Assembly (NCBI RefSeq): GCF_018446385.1
Contig: NC_056001.1
Coordinates: forward strand, 9,666,672 to 9,730,671
DNA length: 64,000 bases
Source of the DNA: Zingiber officinale
Lineage: Eukaryota > Streptophyta > Magnoliopsida > Zingiberales > Zingiberaceae
Direction: 5' to 3'
The notes beneath the pieces are model-generated. The model was not told where the DNA came from and ran no database searches. It saw only the letters and a list, made by a program, of their open reading frames with translations. Numbering within the stretch: the first letter of the stretch is position 1; each line of letters begins with the position of its first letter. The translations under genes were made by a program, and so were the position numbers. Of this stretch, positions 1-11,599 are shown piece after piece.

Positions 1-1262
1 TTTTCTACAAGGTATAACTAGTAATTTTTCTTTCCGCATCATGCTAGTTATTTATGGAAATAATACCAAATACAAGAGGCTTACGTTCTAGAATTTCGAA
101 TATATTTTTCGATGTTGTGTTCTTTTGTTTTTTCTTTTCCTTGTGATTTGATTGTTCTCTTTGGTTAACCTAAAGTTATTTTAGGAAATTAAATATTAGA
201 TTTCTATAAAAGGTTTTGTCTAGTCGGTGGTGGTTGCTCCCATATCTAAGAAGGCCATGTGCCTCGCCACGTCAGTACTGGGAACCAATTATGGAAATTA
301 ATATTTAATGGAATTAATAACTTAAGGAGACTTGGGTCGAACGTGTTAAGTTCCGCAGGAGATCCAAGTCAAAACCTAAAAGAACAAATAGATTAAGTTT
401 TGGATCAAACGTGTTAAGTTCCGCAGGCGATCCAAAATTTAATTTAAAAGAACACATGGTAGCTAGGAAAAGGTTCAGACCTTTGTACAAAATTTTTGTA
501 CAGTGGAACCTATAGGTTTTCCGAGTAGCAACCAACATCACCCTCCTTATATAGGAGGCTCCAGGCGCTCGGATCCCTTTCGGGCTCCGTGTGCCCGGAT
601 CCCTTTCGGGGGCCTGGACTCTGGCGTAACCCATCCAACCAGAGTACTCCACGTGGCGACGTGCGACGGGGATAAAATTTGCACTACGGGCGCCTGGACC
701 TCCATTTTCCAGCTACCTACAAGAAAACGTTAGTCCGAGGCGGAATACAAATTATACAATCCTGTAAAACAAAGTGTTAGACAATTTATATAAGGAATGA
801 GTAGTAATTAGATTCTGTCTCACAAAGACCGGAATCTAGTTAAGATCTCAACTTAGAGTTCTGAAATGGTTCTAAGTTAAATCGGTGCCTAAGTTCCCTT
901 TCCAGGAACGCGTCCTCACAGTTACTCCCCTCCAGTGACTTACCTTAACTTACCTGCCAGATGTCCGGTCAGCCTTTCGACCCGCCTGGACTTCGTGCCA
1001 GACATCCGGTCAGCCCTTTGACCCGTCTGGACTTCGTGACAACTATCCAATCGGCTCGTCGACCTAGCTGGGCTTCGTGCCAGACATCCGGTCAGCCCGT
1101 CGACCTGTTTGGACTTCATGCCAGCTATTCGGTCGGCCCGTCGACCTAGCTGGGCTTCTCCTGCACACTTGGTCACAACATTAGATCACAATGAAACTAA
1201 CTTAACCTACTTTGTCATTCATCAAAACTTGAGTTAGACCGTTAGTGTTAACCGCACTAACA
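1..1262 (-). mobile_element. LTR (copia-like), cut by left window edge
   Basis: From about 310 to 1262 the sequence matches, in order, the LTRs of the 16.2 kb element at 16389-32624: a TATA-like ATATAA box near 555-562 (minus strand), degenerate CCGGGCGCCCGG-type palindromes (565-620), the ACTCCCCTCCAGTGACTTACC block near 925 and about three units of a GTCCGGTCAGCC repeat (960-1160). The right end, ACCGCACTAACA at 1262, is the TG start of an LTR read on the minus strand. The left boundary is not clear; 1-310 may be internal or flanking sequence. It is clearly more diverged from the other two copies than they are from each other, so it is an older copy or a sister family. Solo or full length cannot be told. 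Confidence 0.6.
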
Positions 1263-1955
1263 TATACATATATAGCTTTTCGTATATTTGATATGCTATC
1301 TAATATGTTTTCAAATTACTTTCTTTAACAACTTGTATGAAAAACAACTACACCTACAAAATCCATCAATAAGTGCAAGTGAGGTAGATTATAAGTTAGA
1401 GGATTAATTTGCATTTTGGTTTTAAATTTATGTAAGTTAGCAATTAAATTGTTTATTACAATGCAACTATATTATATACATCTAATTTATATTATAACTA
1501 CTGTTATAGGCGAACGATAGTAGAATATTAAATATGTAAGATGAAAGGCTAACATCAAGACCTCTCTATAATATAATAGTCTACTCAAATTATTATGTTA
1601 ATCGATTCAGATTTTATGTGGCCCAACGCGATTTACAAAGACTTACATATAATTCTGGTATTTGCATAAAAGGATTTACAAACAATAATGATACTCATTT
1701 GATTATTATAGTAGACTTGAGGAAATCATGGAGGTTGAGTATCCTGTTTTACATTTAAAAAAGTATGTATTATTCAGATATTCATGGTATGATCCAATTC
1801 TAAGAACAAGTACCAAAATATATCATTTCTACAATTTAGTTGAGATTAACCCAAACAAAAGATTCAACAAGTTTGAACCTTTCATCTTCATGGTACAAGC
1901 TGGTCAAGTATTCTATCTTGAGTACCTAATGAAGAAAAAAAGACCTAGTGAATGA
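1263..1955 (+). pseudogene. CACTA (En/Spm) transposase remnant, DUF4216 part
   Basis: About 1590-1955 reads, with breaks near its start, as the DUF4216 region found C-terminal in TNP2-type CACTA transposases: a segment like VNRFRFYVAQRD, then NSGICIKGF, then YPVLHLKKYVLFRYSWYDP and FEPFIFMVQAGQVFYLEY. The open stretch starting at the ATG at 1728 is only the end of this domain. It is cut at 1955 by the hAT element; the sequence resumes at 11600. 1263-1590 is AT-rich with nothing recognisable. It is a fragment without visible terminal repeats, and the nested insertions show it to be the oldest element here. The family call comes from remembered motifs, not a search. Confidence 0.7.
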
Positions 1956-2879
1956 CAGGCCTGACTTAAGGCATAGGCCATTAAGGTCTATGTCTAGGGC
2001 CCCAATAAAATTAGGGCCCATCAGTATTAAAAAAATTTAAATAAATTTAATAATTAAAATTTAAATCTAGACAATTACAGTTATTGGACTTTAAGTAAAA
2101 CTCTTCGTTTTCCGTGGAAAGCAGTCAACTGCATACATTCCAACGGCAACCGTACTTTAATTAATTATATATTAATTATAATTATTATATTCTCTTACAA
2201 TTCTATATAAAACTATCACCAAGGAATTTTATTTTATTTCCTAACATTCTTCTTCTCATATTCTCACTTGTTCTCTCAAATCTTATCCTCTGTATTTTTT
2301 TGTCGGTGATTCTCTCACTCTCAGAAGACGTCATTCATCTTCCTCGATCGTCCGGTAATATTTTTTCGATCTTTTCTTCTTTCTCGAAATATTCTTTATT
2401 GTTCTGTATAAATAATAAATTATGAATGAAATGGACTTAAATATCGCTTAAAGAATATATTAATAGCAATTGTATGAATTTTTTCCTTTTTCAAGCAAAT
2501 TACTACCAACACAAACCTGAATTATTCACTTAAAAATCATAAAATATGATTTATAGATTTTTAATACTTTTTAAGTGCTCTTATTTGATTTATTATATAC
2601 TTATTAAGTGTAGTTTATTATAAATTACTTAAATTAATCAATTCAAATCAAATTTAATATTTTGTATTTATATTTTTATCCGTAATAGTCGAAGTTTAAA
2701 ATATCATCAAATTAAAATTACAAGGCATAAATCAAGTTTTATTGTTGATTTACTTCAAAGTAATTTTTTTATAAATAGTAGGGACTTATATTTTATTTAT
2801 TATTATTATTTTAATATAAATATATCTTTGAAAAAAATATAATTCTTGATATATAAAATATATGAAAAAAAATAAAAAT

Positions 2880-4223
2880 AGAAGAATTTCTTCAATCTCA
2901 AAAAGGTGCATTTGATAGATTTATTATTAATAATCAAAATCAAAACTCAAGAAATAATATAATTAAATTTTTAAATAAAAAATTACTTGAATTTTCATCG
3001 GAAGATAATACTTTAGGAGAAAAAGAAATCTATCAAGAACTTTTTAATGATCACAAATTGAATTCATCAAATATTACTATTAATGAAAAAAATAATTGTA
3101 ATTCAAAAGAAGACGACTTAATAGATCACAAAGATAATTTTTTTAATAATATTGATGAAACTATTATTCAAAATATATATGATCCAACACAATGGAAAAA
3201 ATATAAATACAAATTTAATAGATTTATTAGTTGAAAAGGATCCAATTAGAGAAATCAATATTTTTTCCAAATGATAAAATTTTTAGATATTTTTCTATGA
3301 TTCATTACATTCAAAAATTGCCAAATGAAGAAAAACATGATAGAAAATGGTTAATATTCAAAAGAATTAAATAAAATATTTTATTTTTTGTAAATTATTT
3401 AGTCAAAAATTAATTATAATTTAATTAGCAAATGAAGGATGTCAAGATTGGAAAAATCTTGTGTCAAGATTAAAAGTCATTAAACAAGAATGTATTAATA
3501 AGAATTATTGCTATAGTTAAAAATTAAACCTTGCAAAAAATAATTTGGCATTTCATGGTACAAATGAGAAATTTTATCAAGATAATAATGAAAAATTTTT
3601 AAGTTTAATTGAAATGATTGCAGAATTGATCCTATAATACAAGAACACCTTAAACATATTCAAAATTGTAAAATTCATAATCATTATCTTGATCATAATA
3701 TATAAAATGAGTTAATATATATATTAGGAAAAGAAGTAAACAATATTATAATTATAAAAAGAAAAAAAGAAAAAATACTTTTCAGTTATACTTGATTGTA
3801 CTCCCAATGTAAGTCATCAAGAATAAATGTCTCTGATATTAAGATGTATAAATATTTCAACAAGTCCAATCAAAATAGAAGAATATTTTATAAAATTTTT
3901 AAAAGTAAATTATACATCAGGAAAAAGTCTTTTTGATACGCTTATTAATATAATGAAAAATTGAACTGGATGTAAATGACATAAGAGGGCAAGGATATGA
4001 TAATGGGGCTAATATGAAAGGTAAACAACAGGGTGTACAAAAAAGATTGTTAAATAAAAATTGTAGAACTTTTTATACACCATGTGGTTGTCATAGTCTT
4101 AATTTAGTACTATGTGATATGGCTAATTTTTATCCTAGTGCTATAACATTTTTTGGTGTGATACAACGTATTTACTCATTATTTTCTTCTTCTACAAAAA
4201 GATGGAAAATTTTACAAGACCAT
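2880..4223 (+). pseudogene. hAT transposase, N-terminal and central part (broken)
   Basis: Reading through several frames, this matches the plant hAT proteins annotated as zinc finger MYM-type protein 1-like or TTF-domain proteins (DUF4371 group). Recognisable blocks in order are a low-complexity Asn/Lys-rich N-terminus, a segment like EKHDRKWL (TTF-type region, about 3330), [20 protein letters not shown] (about 3530-3600), an LDCTPNVSHQE-like block (about 3795-3825) and GQGYDNGANMKGKQQGVQKR then FYTPCGCHSLNLVLCDMANF (about 3990-4130). It has several stops and frameshifts, so it is inactive. The longest intact stretch starts at 4014 and ends with KRWKILQDH, where the next insertion begins. 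Confidence 0.75.
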
Positions 4224-5246
4224 TGATGTTGTCCGAATTTTGAGAAGACGAAATTGTCGGAATGACATGTCTGGAATGTTAACCCATCTCCCTGACCCGG
4301 ATGGTGAGTTGTCTTCTGTGTTGACCAAATCGTCAGAAGTCCTCTAGTTAATAGTACTAGCAATCAGCGACCGAGTTGCCCTAGTCCCTGGTACCTCGAT
4401 GCTCGAGGCAGGTCCCACAAATATATAAGTAGCCGAATAATAGTAGAATAACGAAATACACGAATAATGAGTACGATAACATACCCTGGCCCCGGGGGGT
4501 GCCCTCTGGTGGAAAGTGAGCTGGTCATGATGTTGGGTCTGACGACGCGGAGTTAGGCGCGACATGGATCCGGAAGGCGGCACGCGACCGGAAGACGACA
4601 GCGACACACAAGTCGAAATATGAATCTGACAACGGCACGTAGGTCGAAATATAACACACAATAATGGCTCATAGGTCGGCTAGTAACAATGGCTCATAAT
4701 CGTAATAGTAATGTGCAGGACAAAGCATAGTGGCTCGATGGCCGGAAACACAGCAGATGACCGGAAGGCTAAATCAGACACCGGCTCGGTGTCGAAAGTG
4801 CACGATAACACAAATCAGAGGGTGATCACGGCTATGAAATCGACGACCGCAGATTGGAGGCAGTAGCCGCTGATGGCAGCGCGGAGTCGACAATCACTGG
4901 TGGCGATGACGGTGAAAGGGCATGTTGACAAGATGAGGAGAGGGAGAACCCGCTGAAAAGGTGGAGAGCGGCAGGGCAGTGCTGGTCCCGATATGTGGTG
5001 GCATAGGCAGTGTCAATCGTGAAGCACAAGGAGGAAGAAAAAGAGGCAGCCTGCCTCAAAGACGGTCAGAGCCGGAGGCGGCGGTATGCTCCCCGCGACG
5101 GTGATAGCGTGAAGAGGCCACGACACATGGAGTGGAGCAATGGGAGTGGCGTCGAGGTCGTCGACTGGTATCAACGCTATTGAGGCTATGCGAGAGTGGA
5201 GAAGTGGCGGCCGGAGGCCTTTGTCGGCGAGAGGAGAGGGTGATAA

Positions 5247-6261
5247 TGTTGGAGCAATCCCAATGGTCTGCGGGACCATGTGTTTTGGTGTTTGGGCAAA
5301 GGGTTTAAGTTAGGTTCACCCTTGTTATTTGATATGTGTACTTGAGTTGTGCAGGACTGCAGGATACACATGTGACTCAAGTTGACGGCTTTGGGTCCGG
5401 TGAAGGATGGAGCATCTGAGGGACTGTGGACAAGGCAACAAGGACAAGAGCCGATGGAAGCGACTTCGAGGCATACGCGAAGGATGACATTGGGGACGAG
5501 TCGCGGGCTCGGATGCATCCGAGGGACGAGAGCCAAATGAAGTAAGCTTGAAGGCAAGAGGTCAAAGCTATAAAGAAGAGTCAAGTGAGTCGTGAGGGTA
5601 CAAGTGCATGAGAGATTGCACTCGGGAAAAAATGCCATGGGGGTACTGTAGCAGTCAACAGGGGGCACTGTAGCAGCCAACGGGTACTGTAGCAGTTTCT
5701 GTAACAGTCGACTGATACACTGTAGCAGTCGACTGGTGCACTGTAGCATCGACTGGTAGAGAGCCATTGGGTTGGCACCAGTCGACTGGTGCAAGGACCA
5801 GTCGACTGGTAACGGGCAAATCAACTTGCTGATTTCTTCCAAGCTCTATAAGAAGGAGCTTGGGATGGCCGGCCAAGGTGACGAAATTAGACTTGGTTAA
5901 AACCTAATTAGTAGTCACAAAAGTGCTCAACGTCTCTTGTGTCCAACTGTTCTTGGTTGGTATTGTTGTGAGGTTTCTTCACCCACAAGGAGTTGCTTGA
6001 GTAGCCGAAGTTTGTTGGGGGATAATCCACCGAAGGATCGGGATTGTCCACCTTACGGACAGCCGTGGAGTAGGAGCATCATCTCTGAACCACGTTACAT
6101 CAATGTGTATTGGTTTGCTTGTTCTTTTCTTAGTCATTAGCTTTTGTATTCGTAATTAGTATTTATATTTCCGCTTGCGCACTAACGAATACATAGGAAG
6201 CGAGTAATTGGGGGCGCCGTCTATCCAACCCCCCTTCAAGCCGGCCACCGATCCTCCTACA
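5247..6261 (+). repeat. 5' LTR of element A
   Basis: About 1,015 bp, TG...CA ended. Upstream of a TATA-like box (TATAAGAAG, 5847-5855) it holds the palindrome array (5690-5812): CACTGTAGCAGTCGACTG-type units, then two perfect palindromes including an 18-bp one at 5775-5792 (GCACCAGTC/GACTGGTGC). The R-U5 part follows to the TCCTCCTACA end. Confidence 0.9.
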
Positions 6262-6378
6262 AGTGGTATCAGAGTGAGGCCGCTCTCCATTGGACTAACC
6301 GCCAAGGAAGCAAAGATGGCCGACTTGATTGAACCACCAAAGTTTGAAGGCGGAGGCTTATGTGACTTCACATATTAG

Positions 6379-7908
6379 ATGATGAAGATGGAGGTCTTCT
6401 TCAACACGGATTGGGACACCATGATGGTGGTCAAAGAGCCGTTCGAAGTTTCGAAGGACAAGAAAGGAAAGAAGCTCCGACCACGACATTGGACGGAGGA
6501 GCAAACCTCACGATCGAAGGCAAACGACAAGGTAATATCAATATTGATTGAAATTTTACCTTCTAACGTGATAAGTCGTGTAGGTGAATACAAGAACGCC
6601 CATGAGTTGTGGAGCAAGGTCAAGAAGGTTCAATGGGAAGAACCTATGCCTACACTAGAAGAAGAAGACAAAGAAAAATCCGAAGAAATGGATATTGAAG
6701 CTCAAGTAGAGGAGCAGCAACCGGAAGTTGAGCAATGCTCAACATCCGAGGAGGAGAAGGAAGATGAAGCATCATCTACATCCTCAAGGGTTGAAGAAGA
6801 GTCCAAGACAAATGAAGAAGAAATCTTGGAAGAAGTCAACCTAGTGAGCACCTCCACCGAAGCAAATTCAAAAGATCACATTGTGTGCTTCGGGTGTAAT
6901 GAAAAGGGGCACTACAAGAGTAGATGTCCTTTTGGTAAGAAAGAGGTATATCCTAAACTCAATTCAATTCATTTTGAATCTAATTTGAGTTGTAGGAAGA
7001 AGAAAGAGAAGAAGCACATTAGATGCTTCACATGTGGAGAAATGGGTCACTACCACACCAAATGCCCAAGGAAGGGAGAGCTCAAGAAATTGGCGCATTT
7101 GAAGATGTGGGAAAAGAAGTGGAGGAAGAATGGAAGCTCGAGTCAAGGAGGAGCTCCAAAGGTAAAGGGTAAGGTAAACCCTAGTTTAAATTTGAAGTCA
7201 AATTTAAATTCCTCCATGCATGCTAGGAATAATGTTAATCATTATATGCCCATGCAAAATTTTGGTTTCAAATATCATGATAGAAGTAGGGTTAATGTAG
7301 ATCAAAACCCTAGGAGACCAATTCATGATAACTCTAGAAATGGTAGACCTAAGGAGACCCAAGGCATTAATCCCAAGAAGGGGAGATATATGCCTAGAAA
7401 AATGGGTAGGTCTAGGAATGCCCATAGTGGACATGTTGACTCTAGGTTTAGGAACCTAGAAAGGGAGAATCAAGCTTTGAAGGCAAAGCTTGATAAGTTG
7501 GAGAAAACTCTAGAAAGATTCAATGTTGGATCTAAGGGTTTAGGTATGGTGTTGGGTAGTCAAAGACCCAACAATGATAGATCGGGTTTGGGATACCGAT
7601 CTAATGTCTTCAGGGCTAAGGGAAAGTCTTATGCAAGGGTTGCATATGACTATAGCAAGGAGAAACCAATAAATGACAAGGGAAAGTCATTTAAAGATAA
7701 GGAAAAATTAACCAAGGACAAGGTGTCTAAGGTTAAGAAAGTTAGGTTTGTAGGCCAAGTGTCACCAGAGGTGCACCGATGTGGCCTAGCCATTGTGGAT
7801 GAGTCACCTAGGGAGGTGACTAAGGTTAAGAGCTCTAGGGGGAGCTCAAAGAGTCAATTTGGGACCCATGGCCAATGGATCTCAAGTGGGTACTACTTGG
7901 GATTCTAG
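6379..7908 (+). CDS. Gag-like protein of element A
   Basis: 509 codons open. The N-terminal third resembles the copia gag (UBN2/DUF4219 group), with a motif like NAHELWSKVKK. An acidic Glu/Ser-rich linker follows (residues about 90-160), then two CCHC zinc knuckles, CFGCNEKGHYKSRC (about residues 170-183) and CFTCGEMGHYHTKC (about 216-229). A basic, Asn-rich region and a short coiled coil (LERENQALKAKLDKLEKTLE, about 358-377) come before a basic tail. It would package element RNA into particles. The natural start may lie slightly upstream near 6316, where similar gag sequence is seen, so about one break is likely. It is the same domain plan as the gag in element B. Confidence 0.75.
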   Translation: MMKMEVFFNTDWDTMMVVKEPFEVSKDKKGKKLRPRHWTEEQTSRSKANDKVISILIEILPSNVISRVGEYKNAHELWSKVKKVQWEEPMPTLEEEDKEKSEEMDIEAQVEEQQPEVEQCSTSEEEKEDEASSTSSRVEEESKTNEEEILEEVNLVSTSTEANSKDHIVCFGCNEKGHYKSRCPFGKKEVYPKLNSIHFESNLSCRKKKEKKHIRCFTCGEMGHYHTKCPRKGELKKLAHLKMWEKKWRKNGSSSQGGAPKVKGKVNPSLNLKSNLNSSMHARNNVNHYMPMQNFGFKYHDRSRVNVDQNPRRPIHDNSRNGRPKETQGINPKKGRYMPRKMGRSRNAHSGHVDSRFRNLERENQALKAKLDKLEKTLERFNVGSKGLGMVLGSQRPNNDRSGLGYRSNVFRAKGKSYARVAYDYSKEKPINDKGKSFKDKEKLTKDKVSKVKKVRFVGQVSPEVHRCGLAIVDESPREVTKVKSSRGSSKSQFGTHGQWISSGYYLGF

Positions 7909-8329
7909 ATGGGTTATGTAATGTGCCAAAAGGTTTGGAGACGGATTTGAGTCTCAACCTTAGGGTTTTGGCACAATTGGGTTATGTTTCATGCAAGGAA
8001 ATATGACATTGGGGTCATATTGCATGACAATTGGTTTTGCATGTATAGATATCATATAAACCAATGCTAGGGATGCATTGTAGGTTGGTATGAGCAAATA
8101 CATCAAGAGGAAGCCAAAACTAGGACTTTAGGTCAAGGTTCAATTGAACCATTTAGCTAGTTTTGGATTTTATATCAATCTTGGAATTGGTAATAGATAT
8201 ATTTTTTAATGTATTTTTTCCAAGTAGACAAGGGGGTAATAGACCTCTCCACAAAATTTGGAGAATTTTGGAAGTCTAGGAAATTTCTGAAGTTGACCTG
8301 AAAATGTTGATTTTTTTCAAAAATATAGT

Positions 8330-8620
8330 ACCAGCCGACTGGTACAGATACCTGTCGACTGGTAATAGTATTTTTTAGCACAGAATGTCTCTGTAAGCTC
8401 ATTTTTATGATGACAGACCAGATGACTGGTGCCAAGACCAGACGACTGGTGCCGAGACCAGTCGACTGGTGCCGAGACCAGTCGACTGGTGCCGAGACCA
8501 GTCGACTGGTGCCGAGACCAGTTGACTGGTAACAGTAGATTTCGACCACAGAATGCTTCTGTAAGGTTCTGTCGAAGGGGGCAGTCGACTGGCACTCAGG
8601 GGCAGTCGACTGATACCAGC
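8330..8620 (+). repeat. Internal palindrome cluster of element A
   Basis: Between gag and the 3' LTR lies a tandem array of 20-bp units around the palindrome ACCAGTCGACTGGT (four to five regular units at 8438-8530, degenerate ones either side). It is the same palindrome as in this element's LTR. No TATA-like box is obvious beside it. Confidence 0.8.
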
Positions 8621-8934
8621 CTGATATTATTTTTTAGTATTGTTCTTGACCGTGTTAACTCGTTTAAATGTATGGGATCCATGGGGGATAAATACATGAG
8701 TTTGGGTCAGTTTGGATGATAAGTTTTCAACAACTGGGATATTGTTGGAGAACTTTTTGGATGTTAGGCAAAGGGGGAGAAGTAAGGTTTAATTGGGAAA
8801 ACCTTAAATGTCTTTGCATAGGGGGAGCCTTGTGATAGGTTCTTAAAAATCCCTGTGGGAAAATCCTAGCTTATTGAGGAGCTTAGGTGTAGGTAGGGGG
8901 ACCCTTGGGATATGTTACAATGCATGTTGCATTT

Positions 8935-9122
8935 CCATTCGGCGGTGTAAGTCCAAGTGTGTAGCCTTGGCAACGTAAGTCCATTCGACATTATAAGTCC
9001 AAGTGTGTAGCCTTGGCATCGTAAGTCCATTCGGCGGTGTAAGTCCAAGTGTGTAGCCTTGGCATCGTAAGTCCATTCGGCGGTGTAAGTCCAAGTGTGT
9101 AGCCTTGGCATCGTAAGTCCAT
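8935..9122 (+). repeat. 45-bp tandem repeat in element A
   Basis: About four copies of a 45-bp unit containing GGCGGTGTAAGTCCAAGTGT and TAGCCTTGGCATCGTAAGTC lie just before the polypurine tract. Copies differ at a few bases. Non-coding, no known role. Confidence 0.85.
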
Positions 9123-9196
9123 TGTTTTTAGCATGTTTATTTGCTATTTGTTTTCCCTAACTTAAACGTATTGTCAAACATCAAAAAGAGGGAGAT

Positions 9197-10262
9197 TGTT
9201 GGAGCAATCCAAATGGTCCGCGGGACCATGTGTTTTAGTGTTTGGGCAAAGGGTTTAAGTTAGGTTCACCCTTGTTATTTGATATGTGTACTTGAGTTGT
9301 GTAGGACTGCAGGATACACATGTGACTCAGGTTGACGGCTTCGGGTCCGGTGAAGGATGGAGCATCCGAGGGACTGTGGACAAGGCAGCAAGGACAAGAG
9401 CCAATGGAAGCGACTTCGAGGCATACACGAAGGATGACATTGGGGACGAGTCGTGGGCTCGGATGCATCCGAGGGACGAGAGCCAAAGGAAGTAAGCTTG
9501 AAGGCAAGAGGTTAAAGCTATAAAGAAGAGTCAAGTGAGCCGTGAGGGTACGAGTGCATGAGAGATTGTACTCGGGGAAAAATCCCGTAGGGGCACTGTA
9601 GCAGTCAACAGGGGGGTACTGTAGCAGTCAACGGTACTGTAGCAGTTGACAGCACCATAGAAGTTACTGTAGCAGTCGACTGATGCACTGTAGCAGTCGA
9701 CTGATGCACTGTAGCAGTCGACTGGTGCACTGTAGCGTCGACTGGTAGAGAGTCGTTGAGAGAGTCATTGGGCTGGCACCAGTCGACTGGTGCAAGGACC
9801 AGTCGACTGGTAACGGGCAAATCAACTTGCTGATTTCTTCCAAGCTCTATAAGAAGGAGCTTGGGATGGCCGGCCAAGGTGACGAAATTAGACTTGGTTA
9901 AAGCCTAATTAGTAGTCACCAAAGTGCTCAAGGTCTCTTGTGTCCAAGTGTTCTTGGTTGGTGTTGTGGTGAAGTTTCTCCTCCCACAAGGAGTTGCTTG
10001 AGTAGCCGAAGTTTGTCGGGGGCTAATCCACCGAAGGATTGGGATCGTCCACCTTACGGACAGCCGTGGAGTAGGAGCATCATCTCCGAACCACGTTACA
10101 TCGACGTGTATTGGTTTGCTTGTTCTTTTCTTAGTCATTAGCTTTTGTATTCGTAATTACTATTTGTATTTCCGCTTGCGCACTAACGAATACGTAGAAA
10201 GCGAGTAATTGGGGGCGCCGTCTATCCAACCCCCCTTCAAGCCGGCCACCAATCCTCCTACA
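9197..10262 (+). repeat. 3' LTR of element A
   Basis: About 1,066 bp, roughly 50 bp longer than the 5' LTR, mainly because the GTCGACTG palindrome block (9650-9815) has one or two more units. The ends are TGTTGGAG and TCCTACA, followed by the target duplicate GATAA. Confidence 0.9.
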
Positions 10263-10465
10263 GATAAGAGAAGGCGACGCTCTCTCCTCCCTCCCCATGG
10301 CGGCGGACCTAAAAACCATGAAGCCCCCTCCCCTATTTTCTGGTGAACAATATCCATTTTAAAACCAAACCCTCAAATCATGAAATGACCCAAACGCCCT
10401 CCCTTCCACCTACCCTTATCTCCTCACCGCATCAACCATGTTTCTAATTTAATTCTTAAACCATT

Positions 10466-11390
10466 ATCACAAACACATTAGAAAATCATCTTGAAAGCAT
10501 TAAAACAATAAAATATCAAGCTCCACAGATAAAAGAAGCTTAATATGAACTTGCAGAAACTAGTGATGATCCTAAAACAAAAAGTGAAGCAAATTCTTTA
10601 GCAATATATGAGTTTGAAAATTTTAAATTTTTATTAGGTATGGTTATTTGGTATGATGTATTATTTATGGTTAATACTGTTAGTAAATTTTTACAATATA
10701 AAAATATGAATATGGCTATTGCATTAGATCAGTTAAAAGGTCTTGTTTTTTTTTAATGATTATAGAGAAAATGGATTCATATCTGTAGTGATTTCTGCTA
10801 AAAAGATTGCAAATGAAATGAATATAGAATCAAAATTCATGAAAAACGTGTGATTAAAAGAAATAAACAATTTAATGAGAATAAAATCAATAAGGTGAAA
10901 CTTTCACCACTTTCACCTGAATAATCATTTAAAATTAATTACTTTAATTATATTATTGATCATGCTATTTCTTCATTTCAAAGTAGATTGGAATAATCTA
11001 AAATATATGAAGATAATTTTAACTTTCTATATGACATAGAAAAGTTAAAATTGAGTGATGGTGAGTTCTTAAAAATAAAATGTTTAAATCTTGAAAACTT
11101 TTTAACACATGACATGTTATTTGATGTTGATAGTTTAGATTTATTTTTAGAATTAAAAGTTTTAAAAGAAATAATAAATCTAGAATTAAAAACTGCACTT
11201 GATGTATTAAGTAGAAAGATGTTTTTCAAAATTAAAATTAATAAAGTCTTATTTACATTTAACAATGTCTCAAGAAAGATTAAATAATATAGTAATTTTA
11301 TCAATTGAAAAAAAATTATTATCAAAACTTGAATATAATAATTTTGCATCTCAAAAAGTTAGAAAACTAAATTTTATATAAAAATATATT
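10466..11390 (+). pseudogene. hAT transposase, C-terminal part (broken)
   Basis: Resumes the hAT protein: ENHLESIKTIKYQAPQIKEA, then LAETSDDPKTKSEANSLAIY and FLLGMVIWYDVLF (10480-10680), further decayed segments, and near 11220-11350 the C-terminal dimerisation region, recognisable by KINKVLFTFNNVS and a LSIEKKLLSKLEYNNFASQK-like stretch in another frame. Several stops and frameshifts make it inactive. The longest open piece is 11051-11287. Confidence 0.7.
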
Positions 11391-11599
11391 TTTTAAAAAA
11401 AAATTAAACCCACCGTTGTCGGTCCCAAGTCTGAATGAAAAAGGATGAGGGGAAATTTTATTTTTTAAAAAAATATTAAAGACCTAATTTTTGGAAATTT
11501 TTTTTAAAAAATTATTAAAGACCTAATTTTAAAAAAAAAATTATTAAAGACCTAATTTCTTTTGCACCTAGGACCTCATGGAATCTTGAGACGGCCTTG

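Larger units (their letters stand above)
5247..10262 (+). mobile_element. Copia-like gag-only retroelement A (5.0 kb)
   Basis: Complete LTR element: 5' LTR 5247-6261, 3' LTR 9197-10262, both TGTTGGAG...TCCTACA, with a perfect 5-bp target duplication GATAA at 5242-5246 and 10263-10267. The primer-binding site TGGTATCAGAGT (6264-6275) is complementary to initiator Met-tRNA, and the polypurine tract is AAAAAGAGGGAGAT (9183-9196). The interior carries one gag gene and no protease, integrase, reverse transcriptase or RNase H, so it needed help in trans: a TR-GAG-type element. By eye the LTRs differ at roughly 3% of positions, suggesting about a million years. Structurally it looks nearly whole, with perhaps one break in gag. 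Confidence 0.92.
4224..10465. mobile_element. LTR-like insertion in the hAT, split by element A
   Basis: Between the two hAT halves, the sequence not belonging to element A (5247-10262) is 4224-5246 and 10263 to about 10465, together about 1.2 kb. It starts TGATGTTGTCCG and has a GC-rich block (4700-5240, resuming at 10263) that reads open by chance, like the GC-rich blocks in the gypsy LTRs at 29041-29620 and 35140-35740. That style suggests a solo LTR read on the minus strand, but I find no convincing TG/CA ends or target duplication. About 20 codons of hAT sequence seem missing at the site. The family is unassigned. Confidence 0.4.
1956..11599 (+). mobile_element. hAT transposon (ZMYM1-like), interrupted
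   Basis: The left end begins CAGGCCTGACTTAAGGCAT at 1956. The right end, read on the minus strand from 11599, begins CAAGGCCGTCTCAAGATTCC, an imperfect terminal inverted repeat of hAT type. Flanks GTGAATGA (1948-1955) and ATGAATGG (11600-11607) agree at 6 of 8 positions, fitting an aged 8-bp hAT target duplication. It lies inside the CACTA DUF4216 exon. Its own body is 1956-4223 and about 10466-11599 (roughly 3.4 kb); the rest is later insertions. Both ends are AT-rich and hold repeats of ATTAAAGACCTAATTT (11470-11570). Confidence 0.8.

Noticed and set aside
4600-5240. Open frames in GC-rich DNA
   Set aside because: Same situation in an LTR-like insertion; no domain, low-complexity translation.
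8420-8530. CRISPR-like direct repeats
   Set aside because: The units abut without unique spacers, and this is a plant retroelement; it is a palindrome array.
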